Positions 1 to 5,714 of a stretch of DNA of 6,167 nt are shown here, piece after piece (the first letter of the stretch is position 1; every line of letters begins with the position of its first letter). The notes beneath the pieces were generated by a model. The model saw nothing but the letters and a program-made list of their open reading frames with translations. It made no database searches and had not been told where the DNA came from. A program made the translations under genes and the position numbers. This DNA comes from Kocuria sp. (GTDB taxonomy: Bacteria; Actinomycetota; Actinomycetes; Actinomycetales; Micrococcaceae). Where the stretch lies: positions 1 to 6,167 of the forward strand of contig JAKDKI010000142.1 in the NCBI GenBank assembly GCA_030453435.1, written 5' to 3'.

Positions 1-191
1 ACCGGCTGGCCGTTCACGGTGACGTTGTCGTCATCGCCGTCCTTCTTCATCTCCTTGACCTCGGACTTGAAGATCCGCATGGACTGGCCCAGGCTGCGAG
101 CCATGCCCGGAAGCTTGGGGGCACCGAACAGCAGCAGGATCACCACGAGGATGAGGATGATGGTGAGGGGGCTGTCAAACAAGCGGCCCAT
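1..191 (-). CDS. tatA: TatA, twin-arginine translocase pore subunit (truncated at C-terminus by window edge)
   Basis: TatA oligomers form the passage through which folded proteins with twin-arginine signals cross the membrane. The first 63 residues are visible. MGRLFDSP leads into one transmembrane helix (about 9-22, Ile/Leu/Val only). The conserved hinge follows (F22, G23) with APKLP, then an amphipathic helix lying on the membrane ([19 protein letters not shown], 30-48), a close match to actinobacterial TatA. An acidic patch (DGDDD, 51-55) begins the variable tail, which runs out of the window; only a few tens of residues should be missing. The lysine common at the second position of KKLP is proline here. 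The ATG start has a good GAAAGG site 8 nt upstream and overlaps the end of the preceding gene by 17 nt. Placement of tatA, usually followed by tatC, after pafBC is typical of Micrococcales. Confidence 0.95.
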   Translation of the reverse strand, partial: MGRLFDSPLTIILILVVILLLFGAPKLPGMARSLGQSMRIFKSEVKEMKKDGDDDNVTVNGQP

Positions 192-555
192 GGTGGAGTC
201 CTTTCCGTTCAGCCCGGCGGAGGTCGGACAGCCGTTGGGGCTGGCCCTTGGCGTCCTTGCGGTTCATGCGGCGGATGAGCCGGGCTGTTTGTCGTTGATC
301 GCGACCGCTCGAGTAGGCGGCGCGGGCCGAGTTCACCGGGGTGAACACGGCAGGTTCAGCGGGTGTGCGCAGTGGTTGTGACGCTCCCTGGGCTGCGGCG
401 TTCCACCGCACCGTGAAGTCATCGGCGAAGGCCTCGACCTCACGCAATGCGGGTAAGGCCTTCTTGGTGACCAATCCCCACACCGCGCCCACGATGAACG
501 CAAGACTGACCAGGACCAGAACGGTCCACAGCACAATCCACATCCACCACAGCAT
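175..555 (-). CDS. Small single-pass membrane protein of unknown function
   Basis: I do not recognise this 126-residue product. The N-terminus is a Trp-rich hydrophobic segment (residues 3-29, with W3, W4, W6, W10 and W26) followed at once by TKK, which predicts one transmembrane helix with the N-terminus outside and the rest in the cytoplasm. Residues 32-52 could form an amphipathic helix ([15 protein letters not shown]). The middle (55-85) is Pro/Ala-rich and probably disordered, and the last 40 residues are strongly basic (many Arg and Lys). The ATG lies 29 nt after the pafBC stop, directly behind a TATACT box. Its final codons overlap the start of tatA by 17 nt and contain the tatA ribosome binding site. 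The overlap and the unconserved look leave some doubt, but the clear transmembrane segment, good spacing and lack of another gene in this gap support a real gene. Confidence 0.68.
   Translation of the reverse strand: MLWWMWIVLWTVLVLVSLAFIVGAVWGLVTKKALPALREVEAFADDFTVRWNAAAQGASQPLRTPAEPAVFTPVNSARAAYSSGRDQRQTARLIRRMNRKDAKGQPQRLSDLRRAERKGLHHGPLV
199..206 (-). promoter_or_regulatory. Ribosome binding site of tatA
   Basis: GGAAAGGA, with GAAAGG ending 8 nt before the tatA ATG, lies inside the last codons of the upstream membrane-protein gene. It fixes the tatA start and hence the 17-nt overlap. It also calibrates the GAAAGG-N8-start spacing used to judge the FKBP starts. Confidence 0.7.
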
Positions 556-562
556 GGACCCC

Positions 563-568
563 AGTATA
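563..568 (-). promoter_or_regulatory. TATACT -10 box, placed for leaderless transcription of the 126-aa membrane protein gene
   Basis: TATACT is one base from the TATAAT consensus and fits TANNNT. Seven bases (GGGGTCC) separate it from the ATG, so the normal start point would be the A of the ATG and the mRNA would be leaderless, a common mode in actinobacteria. No clear -35 hexamer is seen at 16-19 nt upstream, which would reach into the end of pafBC. The box lies between the arms of a 5-bp inverted repeat (GGACC at 579-583 and GGTCC at 556-560 on this strand), possibly chance. Confidence 0.45.
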
Positions 569-584
569 GGGCCGAGTCGGTCCC

Positions 585-2705
585 CTAAGTCCGAGTTCCG
601 TCCGTGAAGAGGCTGTTATTTATCCACTGTTCAACTGCGTGGACCACCTCGGGCGGCGAGGCCACGGCCACGTGCCCCGCATGCCTGGTCACGAGCGAAC
701 TCAGCGCTTCCACCGTGGGGAAATCAACTTCCGCAGCCACGTACTCCGGCAGTTGCTTGGGTCCCCGGGTCCCGGCGGGTCCGGAGGCCGCGGGGATGGG
801 TGGCTCATCGCCGGGCGGCAGTTCCACGGTGGCCGCGCGCTTGGCGTGATAGTGCTCCACGATCCAGCGGCCACGGCGGTCGGTCACGAGGACGGCTTGC
901 ACTGGCCTGCGCTTCTCTGGATACAGACTGGTGCGGGTTTCCGAGTCCATGCGCGGGTGCGCCTGGGCCTCCCCGATGTCCTCGCAGCTGAGAATGCAGT
1001 CCGCGCGGAACGTCCTGGGCCCCTTGGCGTTGAGACACCAGCCGCGCACGTACTGGTGACCGTCGGAAGAGACGATACGCACCGGATCCACAAGGCGTTC
1101 GGTGACCTCGTCCCGTGAGGCCACCACGTAGCGGATCTTCACGCGCCGGTTGTTTGCGATGGCCTCGCGCACCCGGCCCACCAGTTCGGTGTCCTCGGGC
1201 ACGGGCTCGGCGGGTTGGTCCGGGGCAGCCAGCGCGTCGGCGAGCGGCAGGGCATCGGCGGCGGTCGCCACTTTGCGCATGGTGGAGCGAACGACGTCGC
1301 TGTTGCCGCCGGGCAGCGCCTGGAGAGTTTGTAGCCCCATGAGCAAAGCGCTGGCCTCTGGCACCGTGAGCCGCACGGGTTCGGAGAGTTCCTGTGCGTT
1401 GCCCAGGTAGATGTGGCCGTCGTCCCAGGACGCGTCGATCAGCTGATCGGGCATGTGACCGGGCCGTCCGCACACGAATAATGTCTGCAGATCTGCCACC
1501 AGTTCCTGGTCGGTGATGCCGAAGTGCCGCGCCGTCTCCTCCAGTTCCGCTCCCTGGTGGGAGTACACGTGACGCACGATGTGCAGGAGCCTGGCCAGGT
1601 GTTGTTCGGTACTGGCCTTGGCGGCTCCATTACGGCGTTGTTTACCCCAGGCAACCTGCACACCGCCCACGCGTTCCTGGAACTTCCGGGCCTCGGCCAG
1701 CCGGCGTTCCACCGCTCGGGCCACCGCCCGTTGGGTGTCCAGATCGGCGCCCGCAGCCGTGGCCACCACGGCGTCCGGTCCCGCGGCGCACACGTGCTCT
1801 GCCGCGCCCTCGGTGTCAGGGACTGCCAGCAGCACGGCATCGAAGCCCGCGGGTAGGTGCGGATCCTCTGCCGTGAGCGGGGTGGCAATCTGGCGCAGCA
1901 GTTGCGCCGCGCCCTGGCGGACGTACACCGTGACTCGCACGCGCGTGGGCGGGTGAACCATGCGCGCAAGCTGGCCGCCCATGGAGAAATCTTCGGGAGG
2001 TTGGAAACTGTCCCGGGTGATGGCCACCTCAGAAATTATTCTGGACAGCCGAAACGTGCGTTCGGCTTGCCGGTCCTCATCCCAGCCGGCCAGATACCAC
2101 GCGCCGAAGCGCGAACCGACACCCCAGGGCTGGACCGTGCGGCGACTGTACGCGCCGGTTCGGTCCACATAGTCGAAGCGCACCGTCCGATGGCTCAGGA
2201 CCGCAGAGAGTAACGGTTCGAACGCGGGGTCGGCCACGGCCACGGTGGGCTGGACGTCCCGGCCCGGCGCCGCCTCGTGGGAGAGTGCGGGCTCGAGCTT
2301 GTCCAGGGCGCGACGCGCCAAACGATCCTGGGCGGCGTCGTTCCAGGCGTCCGCGGCGACCGCGAGCACCGCCGACTCCTCCGCGCTGAACTGGACCTGA
2401 GGAAGGCGGTACGAGCCGCGGGACACGCGATAGCGCGGTGCCAATTGCGCGTCCGAGGCCCATGGATCATCATCCGGGATTTCCTCGACCGGGTAGCCCA
2501 GGGAGCGCAGGTGCGACTTGTCGCGCTCGAACATCCGCTCGAACGCGTCATGGCTACCGGCCTTGTGGTACCCGGGAACGATGTCCCGCAACTGATCACG
2601 TGTGTACCCGCTCTCGCGGTCCAACAGCGCAATGAGCAGGTTGAGGAGCCGCTCCGCCGACGCTGCGGTGGAGCGGCCCGAACCCGAACCCGAGGATGGG
2701 GGCAT
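585..2705 (-). CDS. pafBC: PafBC, fused WYL-domain DNA-damage transcriptional activator
   Basis: In most mycobacteria PafB and PafC are separate partners that activate the LexA-independent DNA-damage regulon; in Arthrobacter they are fused as here. The order in 706 residues is: Ser/Gly-rich leader (1-15); winged helix 1 (about 16-100, with AERLLNLLIALL and FERMFERDKSHLRSLG); WYL domain 1 (160-235, WYL at 203-205, RTFRLSRI 216-223); WCX 1 (about 252-345); a linker; winged helix 2 (about 366-435); WYL domain 2 (505-580, where YVR at 552-554 replaces WYL and TFRADCI at 565-571 replaces the usual FRxDRI); and WCX 2 (about 600-700). WCX 2 holds a Pro/Gly-rich loop at 629-650. WYL domains are thought to sense a ligand, proposed to be single-stranded DNA for this protein. 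There is no Shine-Dalgarno; the ATG follows the FKBP stop without a gap, so translation is coupled. It ends in TAG. Confidence 0.97.
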   Translation of the reverse strand: MPPSSGSGSGRSTAASAERLLNLLIALLDRESGYTRDQLRDIVPGYHKAGSHDAFERMFERDKSHLRSLGYPVEEIPDDDPWASDAQLAPRYRVSRGSYRLPQVQFSAEESAVLAVAADAWNDAAQDRLARRALDKLEPALSHEAAPGRDVQPTVAVADPAFEPLLSAVLSHRTVRFDYVDRTGAYSRRTVQPWGVGSRFGAWYLAGWDEDRQAERTFRLSRIISEVAITRDSFQPPEDFSMGGQLARMVHPPTRVRVTVYVRQGAAQLLRQIATPLTAEDPHLPAGFDAVLLAVPDTEGAAEHVCAAGPDAVVATAAGADLDTQRAVARAVERRLAEARKFQERVGGVQVAWGKQRRNGAAKASTEQHLARLLHIVRHVYSHQGAELEETARHFGITDQELVADLQTLFVCGRPGHMPDQLIDASWDDGHIYLGNAQELSEPVRLTVPEASALLMGLQTLQALPGGNSDVVRSTMRKVATAADALPLADALAAPDQPAEPVPEDTELVGRVREAIANNRRVKIRYVVASRDEVTERLVDPVRIVSSDGHQYVRGWCLNAKGPRTFRADCILSCEDIGEAQAHPRMDSETRTSLYPEKRRPVQAVLVTDRRGRWIVEHYHAKRAATVELPPGDEPPIPAASGPAGTRGPKQLPEYVAAEVDFPTVEALSSLVTRHAGHVAVASPPEVVHAVEQWINNSLFTDGTRT

Positions 2706-3101
2706 TTAGCGGACGTCGACCAGATCGACCACGAAGATCAGAGCCTCGTCCGGGCCGATGGCGCCGGGAGCGCCGCGCTTGCCGTAGGCCATCTCCGAAG
2801 GGATTTCCAGACGGCGGCGGCCACCTACCTTCATGCCGAGCAGACCCTGGTCCCAGCCCTGGATGACCTGACCAATCCCCACGGTGAAGTCCAGGGGCTG
2901 GTTGCGGTTCCAGGAAGCATCGAATTCCTCGCCACCCGAGTAGGTCACACCCACGTAGTGGCAGGAAATGCTGTCCCCGGCCTTGGCCTCGCGGCCGGTG
3001 CCCGGAATCACGTCAGTGATGCGCAGTTCCGTGGGAACCGGATCCTGTGGGAAATCGATCTCCGGCTTGGAGCGATCCAAATTGCGCTGTCCAAATGACA
3101 C
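2706..3101 (-). CDS. Cytoplasmic FKBP-type peptidyl-prolyl cis-trans isomerase
   Basis: This is a single-domain FKBP of 131 residues with no signal peptide, expected to speed proline isomerisation during folding in the cytoplasm. The start is taken as GTG at 3099-3101, giving MSFGQRNLDR, which is how I recall Micrococcaceae homologues beginning and which places GAAAGG at 8 nt. An ATG two codons upstream (3105-3107) is possible but lies only 2 nt from that site. Active-site positions, numbered from the GTG, are all present: HYVG (Y49), EEFDASW (F60, D61), LDF (F72), QVIQGW (V79, I80, W83), MAYG (Y106) and LIFVVDL (F123). The N-terminal DRSKPEIDFP leader is typical of actinobacterial stand-alone FKBPs. 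The stop TAA directly abuts the pafBC ATG (TAAATG), so the two genes are almost surely co-translated. FKBP genes at this place are common in related genomes. Confidence 0.95.
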   Translation of the reverse strand: MSFGQRNLDRSKPEIDFPQDPVPTELRITDVIPGTGREAKAGDSISCHYVGVTYSGGEEFDASWNRNQPLDFTVGIGQVIQGWDQGLLGMKVGGRRRLEIPSEMAYGKRGAPGAIGPDEALIFVVDLVDVR

Positions 3102-3109
3102 GGTCATGG

Positions 3110-3115
3110 CCTTTC
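3110..3115 (-). promoter_or_regulatory. GAAAGG ribosome binding site that decides the FKBP start
   Basis: The site is only 2 nt from the ATG at 3107 but 8 nt from the GTG at 3099-3101. That 8-nt spacing equals the one seen for tatA. It therefore favours GTG as the true initiator. Confidence 0.6.
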
Positions 3116-3124
3116 GTAGAAACC

Positions 3125-3140
3125 GTCCCGGTAACGGGAC
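3125..3140 (-). terminator. Perfect hairpin between the two FKBP genes
   Basis: GTCCCG-TTAC-CGGGAC forms a perfect 6-bp stem with a 4-nt loop, 17 nt after the lipoprotein stop. It is followed by GGTTTCT, a poor U-run, and then by the next gene's ribosome binding site. It may be a weak attenuator or a stem that sets relative expression of the two isomerases. A strong terminator here is unlikely because the next two genes show no obvious promoter of their own. Confidence 0.3.
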
Positions 3141-3157
3141 CTGTCCGATCGACTAGT

Positions 3158-4183
3158 TTACTGATCCGACTCGGACGGCGCTGGCTCAGGCGCTTCAGAA
3201 CCCTCGGCTTCCTCCGAGGGCTGAGGAGCAGCGCTCTCAGACGGCGCGGCGGACTCACTCGGCGCGGGCTCGGGAGTGGGGACCGAACCCAGGATGTCCA
3301 CCACGAACACGAGCGAGCCGGACGGGTACTGCGAATCCTCGCCCAGCTGCTTATCGGTGCCGTAGGCCTGGTCGGTCGGCACAGCGAGCAACACGCGGGA
3401 GCCCACCTTCTGGCCCTTGAGACCTTCCTTCCACCCTTCGATCACGTTGTCGAGCGGGAAGGACGCGGGAGCGTTCTTGTCGTAGGAGGAATCGAAGACC
3501 TCGCCGTCCTCCCAGCGCACGCCCACGTAGTTGGCAACCACGGTGTCCGTGTCCGAGACTTCCTCACCGTCGCCCTCAATGAGCACCTCCGTCTGGAGGT
3601 CCTTGGGCTCCTTGCCGGAAGGCTTCTCGATGGTGGGGGTGCCCTGATCGTCCTGGGTGACGTTGGGCATCTTGTCGGAGGTGTCCTTCATGTCCTCGTT
3701 GAGGGGAGCCAGGATCTTCTTGGCGACCTGGTACACCTCCACCGAGGTGGACTCGTCGCCTGCGGCGCCACTCGTGTCCGGCGAGCTGTAGGCGATGATC
3801 GCGCCTTCCTTGGCGTCGATCAGGGCTTCGTGCATTTCCGGGATGGCTTCCTTGAGCTGATCATCCAGCTTGAGCACCTGGCCGGCGCCCTGGCTGTACG
3901 TATCGCCCAGGGACGAACCGTCCGAGCCCTTGAACAGTGCGGCCTGCAGCAGGATATTGTCGCCCTCGTCCAGCTCTGCACCGTCACCTTCGCGCAGCGC
4001 CTTGGTTTCCGCATCGCTCACCTGCAGCGGTGTCTCGAAAGTGACCGACGGCGCCGTACCTTCGGACGGGTCCTTGGCGAGTTCTACCGAATCCATTTCG
4101 GCGCCGCCGCACGCGGTCAACATCAGGGACAGGGCCAGGGCGGTACCCGCGGCCGGAACAATCTTTCGCAAAGGAGGATTCAC
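3158..4183 (-). CDS. Secreted FKBP-family peptidyl-prolyl isomerase lipoprotein with two FKBP-like domains
   Basis: The product has up to 341 residues. A lipoprotein signal peptide comes first: basic n-region (R6, K7), hydrophobic stretch 12-22 and lipobox LTAC with lipidated C25, so it should be anchored outside the membrane. Residues about 46-158 look like a degenerate FKBP fold lacking the usual Y, FD and VIxGW positions. Residues about 195-299 form a proper FKBP domain: NYVG (Y219), VFDSS (F230, D231), SFPL (F242), VIEGW (247-251), QAYG (Y274) and LVFVVDI. A tail of about 40 residues rich in Pro, Glu, Ser and Ala, with PSESAA twice, ends the protein. It probably catalyses prolyl isomerisation of exported proteins. 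The start is uncertain. The GTG taken here overlaps a GAAAGG site and cannot use it; an in-frame TTG at 4169-4171 lies 11 nt from that site and gives MRKIV. An in-frame TGA just upstream rules out an earlier start. Confidence 0.92.
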   Translation of the reverse strand: MNPPLRKIVPAAGTALALSLMLTACGGAEMDSVELAKDPSEGTAPSVTFETPLQVSDAETKALREGDGAELDEGDNILLQAALFKGSDGSSLGDTYSQGAGQVLKLDDQLKEAIPEMHEALIDAKEGAIIAYSSPDTSGAAGDESTSVEVYQVAKKILAPLNEDMKDTSDKMPNVTQDDQGTPTIEKPSGKEPKDLQTEVLIEGDGEEVSDTDTVVANYVGVRWEDGEVFDSSYDKNAPASFPLDNVIEGWKEGLKGQKVGSRVLLAVPTDQAYGTDKQLGEDSQYPSGSLVFVVDILGSVPTPEPAPSESAAPSESAAPQPSEEAEGSEAPEPAPSESDQ

Positions 4184-4188
4184 CTTTC
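4183..4188 (-). promoter_or_regulatory. GAAAGG ribosome binding site that bears on the lipoprotein start
   Basis: GAAAGG shares its last G with the GTG candidate start, so it cannot serve that codon. It lies 11 nt before the in-frame TTG at 4169-4171. The same hexamer stands exactly 8 nt before tatA and before the preferred start of the cytoplasmic FKBP, which suggests it is the working site here too. Confidence 0.5.
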
Positions 4189-4221
4189 AACACGAATGAG
4201 CACTGTGGGAATTCGCCCACC

Positions 4222-4227
4222 AATCTA
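4222..4227 (-). promoter_or_regulatory. Possible -10 box in the pafA-lipoprotein spacer
   Basis: TAGATT fits the actinobacterial TANNNT -10 pattern and lies about 40 nt before the lipoprotein start, but no convincing -35 hexamer stands 16-19 nt upstream. A small inverted repeat (GTGGG / CCCAC, 4205-4220) follows and would overlap the predicted transcript start. This is a weak candidate for an internal promoter that would let the FKBP-pafBC genes be expressed apart from pup-pafA. Confidence 0.2.
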
Positions 4228-4260
4228 GAGGACGCGCTTGAGCATCCGCTGATACTCGGT

Positions 4261-4280
4261 GAACTCCCCCGTGGGGGTTC
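4261..4280 (-). terminator. Hairpin just downstream of pafA (weak terminator or mRNA-stabilising stem)
   Basis: Starting 11 nt after the pafA stop, the transcript can form GAAC-CCCC paired with GGGG-(A)-GTTC: an eight-pair stem with one bulged base and a 3-nt loop. No U-run follows (next bases ACCGAG), so it is not a classical intrinsic terminator. It could attenuate read-through into the FKBP genes or protect the dop-pup-pafA message from 3' decay. The stem is visible; the role is inferred. Confidence 0.35.
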
Positions 4281-4291
4281 CCCGTGAACTT

Positions 4292-5710
4292 TCAGCGGGT
4301 GGACATGGCCTGGACCTCGGCAATCAGTTCGTCCGCGTCCGGTTGGGACGTGGCGAACGGGTCCTTGCACATCACGGTGCGCTGGTTCTGGGAACCGTTG
4401 AGCTTGAGGTGCACCCAGTCCACCGTGTAGTTCTCCCCCGCGTCCAGGACGGCTTGGATGAATTTACCGCGCAGGCTCGCGCGCGTGGCCGGAGGATGCG
4501 TGACGGCCGCCCGAGCGGCGTCGTCGGAAATGAAGGATGCGACCGCGCCCCGCCGACTGAGCATGCGGAACAGCCCGTGCGTGGGTGAGGTGTCGTGGTA
4601 TGCGAAATCCAACTGCAACAACCGCGGGTTGGAGTAATCCATGCCGTGGGAGGAAGCGTAGGAATCCAGGAGCTTCTTCTTGATGGCCCAGTCGAGCTCG
4701 GTGTCCACCAGGTCGAAGCGCTGTTCGGCCACCGCACGCAGACCCCGTTCCCACAACTCCAGAACCCAGTCCACGCGGTCGTGGTGGGCCCCGTGACGAT
4801 CCACGAAGTGCGTGACCGCCTGCAAGTACTCCCGTTGCAGGTCCAGGGCGGACATTTTCTCGCCCGCAGCGAGCTCGACCTGTACGCGGCCGGTGAGATC
4901 GTGGGAAATTAAGCGCAGCGCCGCGGCGGGATCGGCAAGCGTGCGGTCCGGCAAGATTTTGCCCGCCTCGATCATGCGCAGCATGAGATCCGTGGTGCCC
5001 ATCTTGAGCGCCGTGGTGGTTTGAGACATGGACGAATCGCCATTGATCACGTGCAACCGGCGGTAGTGCTCGGCATCCGCGTGGGGCTCGTCGCGCGTGT
5101 TGATCATGGGCCGCGAGCGCGTGGTGGCGGATGAGGAACCCTCCCAAATGTGGTCAGCGCGCTGCGAGAACGAATAGCTGGGTCCGTGGGAACCGTCGCC
5201 CAGGGTCAGACCTCCGAATTCCGCGGGACCGTTGGGGTGCACGCGGCCGGCACCCACCAGGATCTGACGGCTGACCAGGAACGGGATCAACACCTGCACC
5301 AAGCGCGCGTATTCGGTGCGCCGGGAGATCATGTAGTTCTCGTGGGAACCGTAGGAGTTCCCGGCGGAGTCCACGTTGTTCTTGAACAGGTGCACCGTAC
5401 CTCCGGTGCCCTCCTCGTCCAGTTCTTGCTGGAGCTGTTGGCGCAGGTCGTCCACGATCAACTCACCGGCCACGTCCTGCGCGACCACGTCTTCGAGAGA
5501 CGCTGCCTCGGCGCTGGCGTACTCGGGGTGCGAACCCACGTCGAGGTAGAGCCGACCGCCGTTGGGGAGGAACACGTTGGAGGCTCTTCCCCACGCGAGC
5601 ACAGGCGCGAACAGGCGACGCGCGGTCTCGTCGGCCCCCAGGCTTTGTCCCTGGGACACGCTGTGGGTAATGCCGAACTCGGTCTCGATACCGTAGATTC
5701 TGCGGTCCAC
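4292..5710 (-). CDS. pafA: PafA, Pup--protein ligase
   Basis: PafA uses ATP to phosphorylate the C-terminal Glu of Pup and join it by an isopeptide bond to substrate lysines in the cytoplasm. The 472-residue product is about 20 longer than the M. tuberculosis enzyme. The N-terminal GIETEFG motif (residues 7-13, E9 and E11) supplies metal/nucleotide-binding acids. LYLDVGSHPEY holds D57, matching the family's catalytic aspartate. Further hallmarks are LFKNNVDSAGNSYGSHENY (108-126), SQRADHIWEG (182-191), SATTRSRP and NTRDEPHADAE (204-214), and near the end TVDWVHLKLN and CKDPF (429-452). The long Dop loop near the N-terminus is absent and the IWEG/ATTRSRP pair is PafA-type, which separates it from Dop. 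A glycine-rich insertion of about 13 residues lies within 158-180. The start is GTG, 4 nt after the pup stop. The only SD-like GAAGGG is 14 nt away, so translation is probably coupled to pup. It ends in TGA. Confidence 0.98.
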   Translation of the reverse strand: MDRRIYGIETEFGITHSVSQGQSLGADETARRLFAPVLAWGRASNVFLPNGGRLYLDVGSHPEYASAEAASLEDVVAQDVAGELIVDDLRQQLQQELDEEGTGGTVHLFKNNVDSAGNSYGSHENYMISRRTEYARLVQVLIPFLVSRQILVGAGRVHPNGPAEFGGLTLGDGSHGPSYSFSQRADHIWEGSSSATTRSRPMINTRDEPHADAEHYRRLHVINGDSSMSQTTTALKMGTTDLMLRMIEAGKILPDRTLADPAAALRLISHDLTGRVQVELAAGEKMSALDLQREYLQAVTHFVDRHGAHHDRVDWVLELWERGLRAVAEQRFDLVDTELDWAIKKKLLDSYASSHGMDYSNPRLLQLDFAYHDTSPTHGLFRMLSRRGAVASFISDDAARAAVTHPPATRASLRGKFIQAVLDAGENYTVDWVHLKLNGSQNQRTVMCKDPFATSQPDADELIAEVQAMSTR

Positions 5711-5714
5711 GAGT

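Noticed and set aside
556..600. Possible PafBC-type damage promoter (TTGTCRGTG-N8-TANNNT) ahead of the membrane protein gene
   Set aside because: Only the TANNNT part (TATACT) is present; the bases 8 nt upstream do not match the rest of the motif. No match was seen in the 4184-4291 spacer either.
805..1473. Second minus-strand frame (222 codons) inside pafBC
   Set aside because: Arg/Ala/Gly-rich shadow translation; the second winged-helix and WYL domains are encoded in the main frame.
2277..3098. Open frame (273 codons) on the plus strand across the FKBP-pafBC junction
   Set aside because: It spans two well-supported genes in antisense, shows no family motif, and has no credible ribosome binding site.
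3144..3158. Short palindromes CGATCG-like and ACTAGT next to the lipoprotein stop
   Set aside because: Six-base palindromes are expected by chance; no pairing partner or repeat elsewhere in the window.
3047..4228. Long open frame (393 codons) on the plus strand opposite the lipoprotein and the start of the cytoplasmic FKBP gene
   Set aside because: The opposite strand encodes a clear lipobox and FKBP motifs. The plus-strand translation has no recognisable domain and is the usual mirror frame in GC-rich DNA.
4464..5147. Second minus-strand frame (227 codons) inside pafA
   Set aside because: It is an out-of-frame shadow: PafA motifs run through this region without a break in the main frame.
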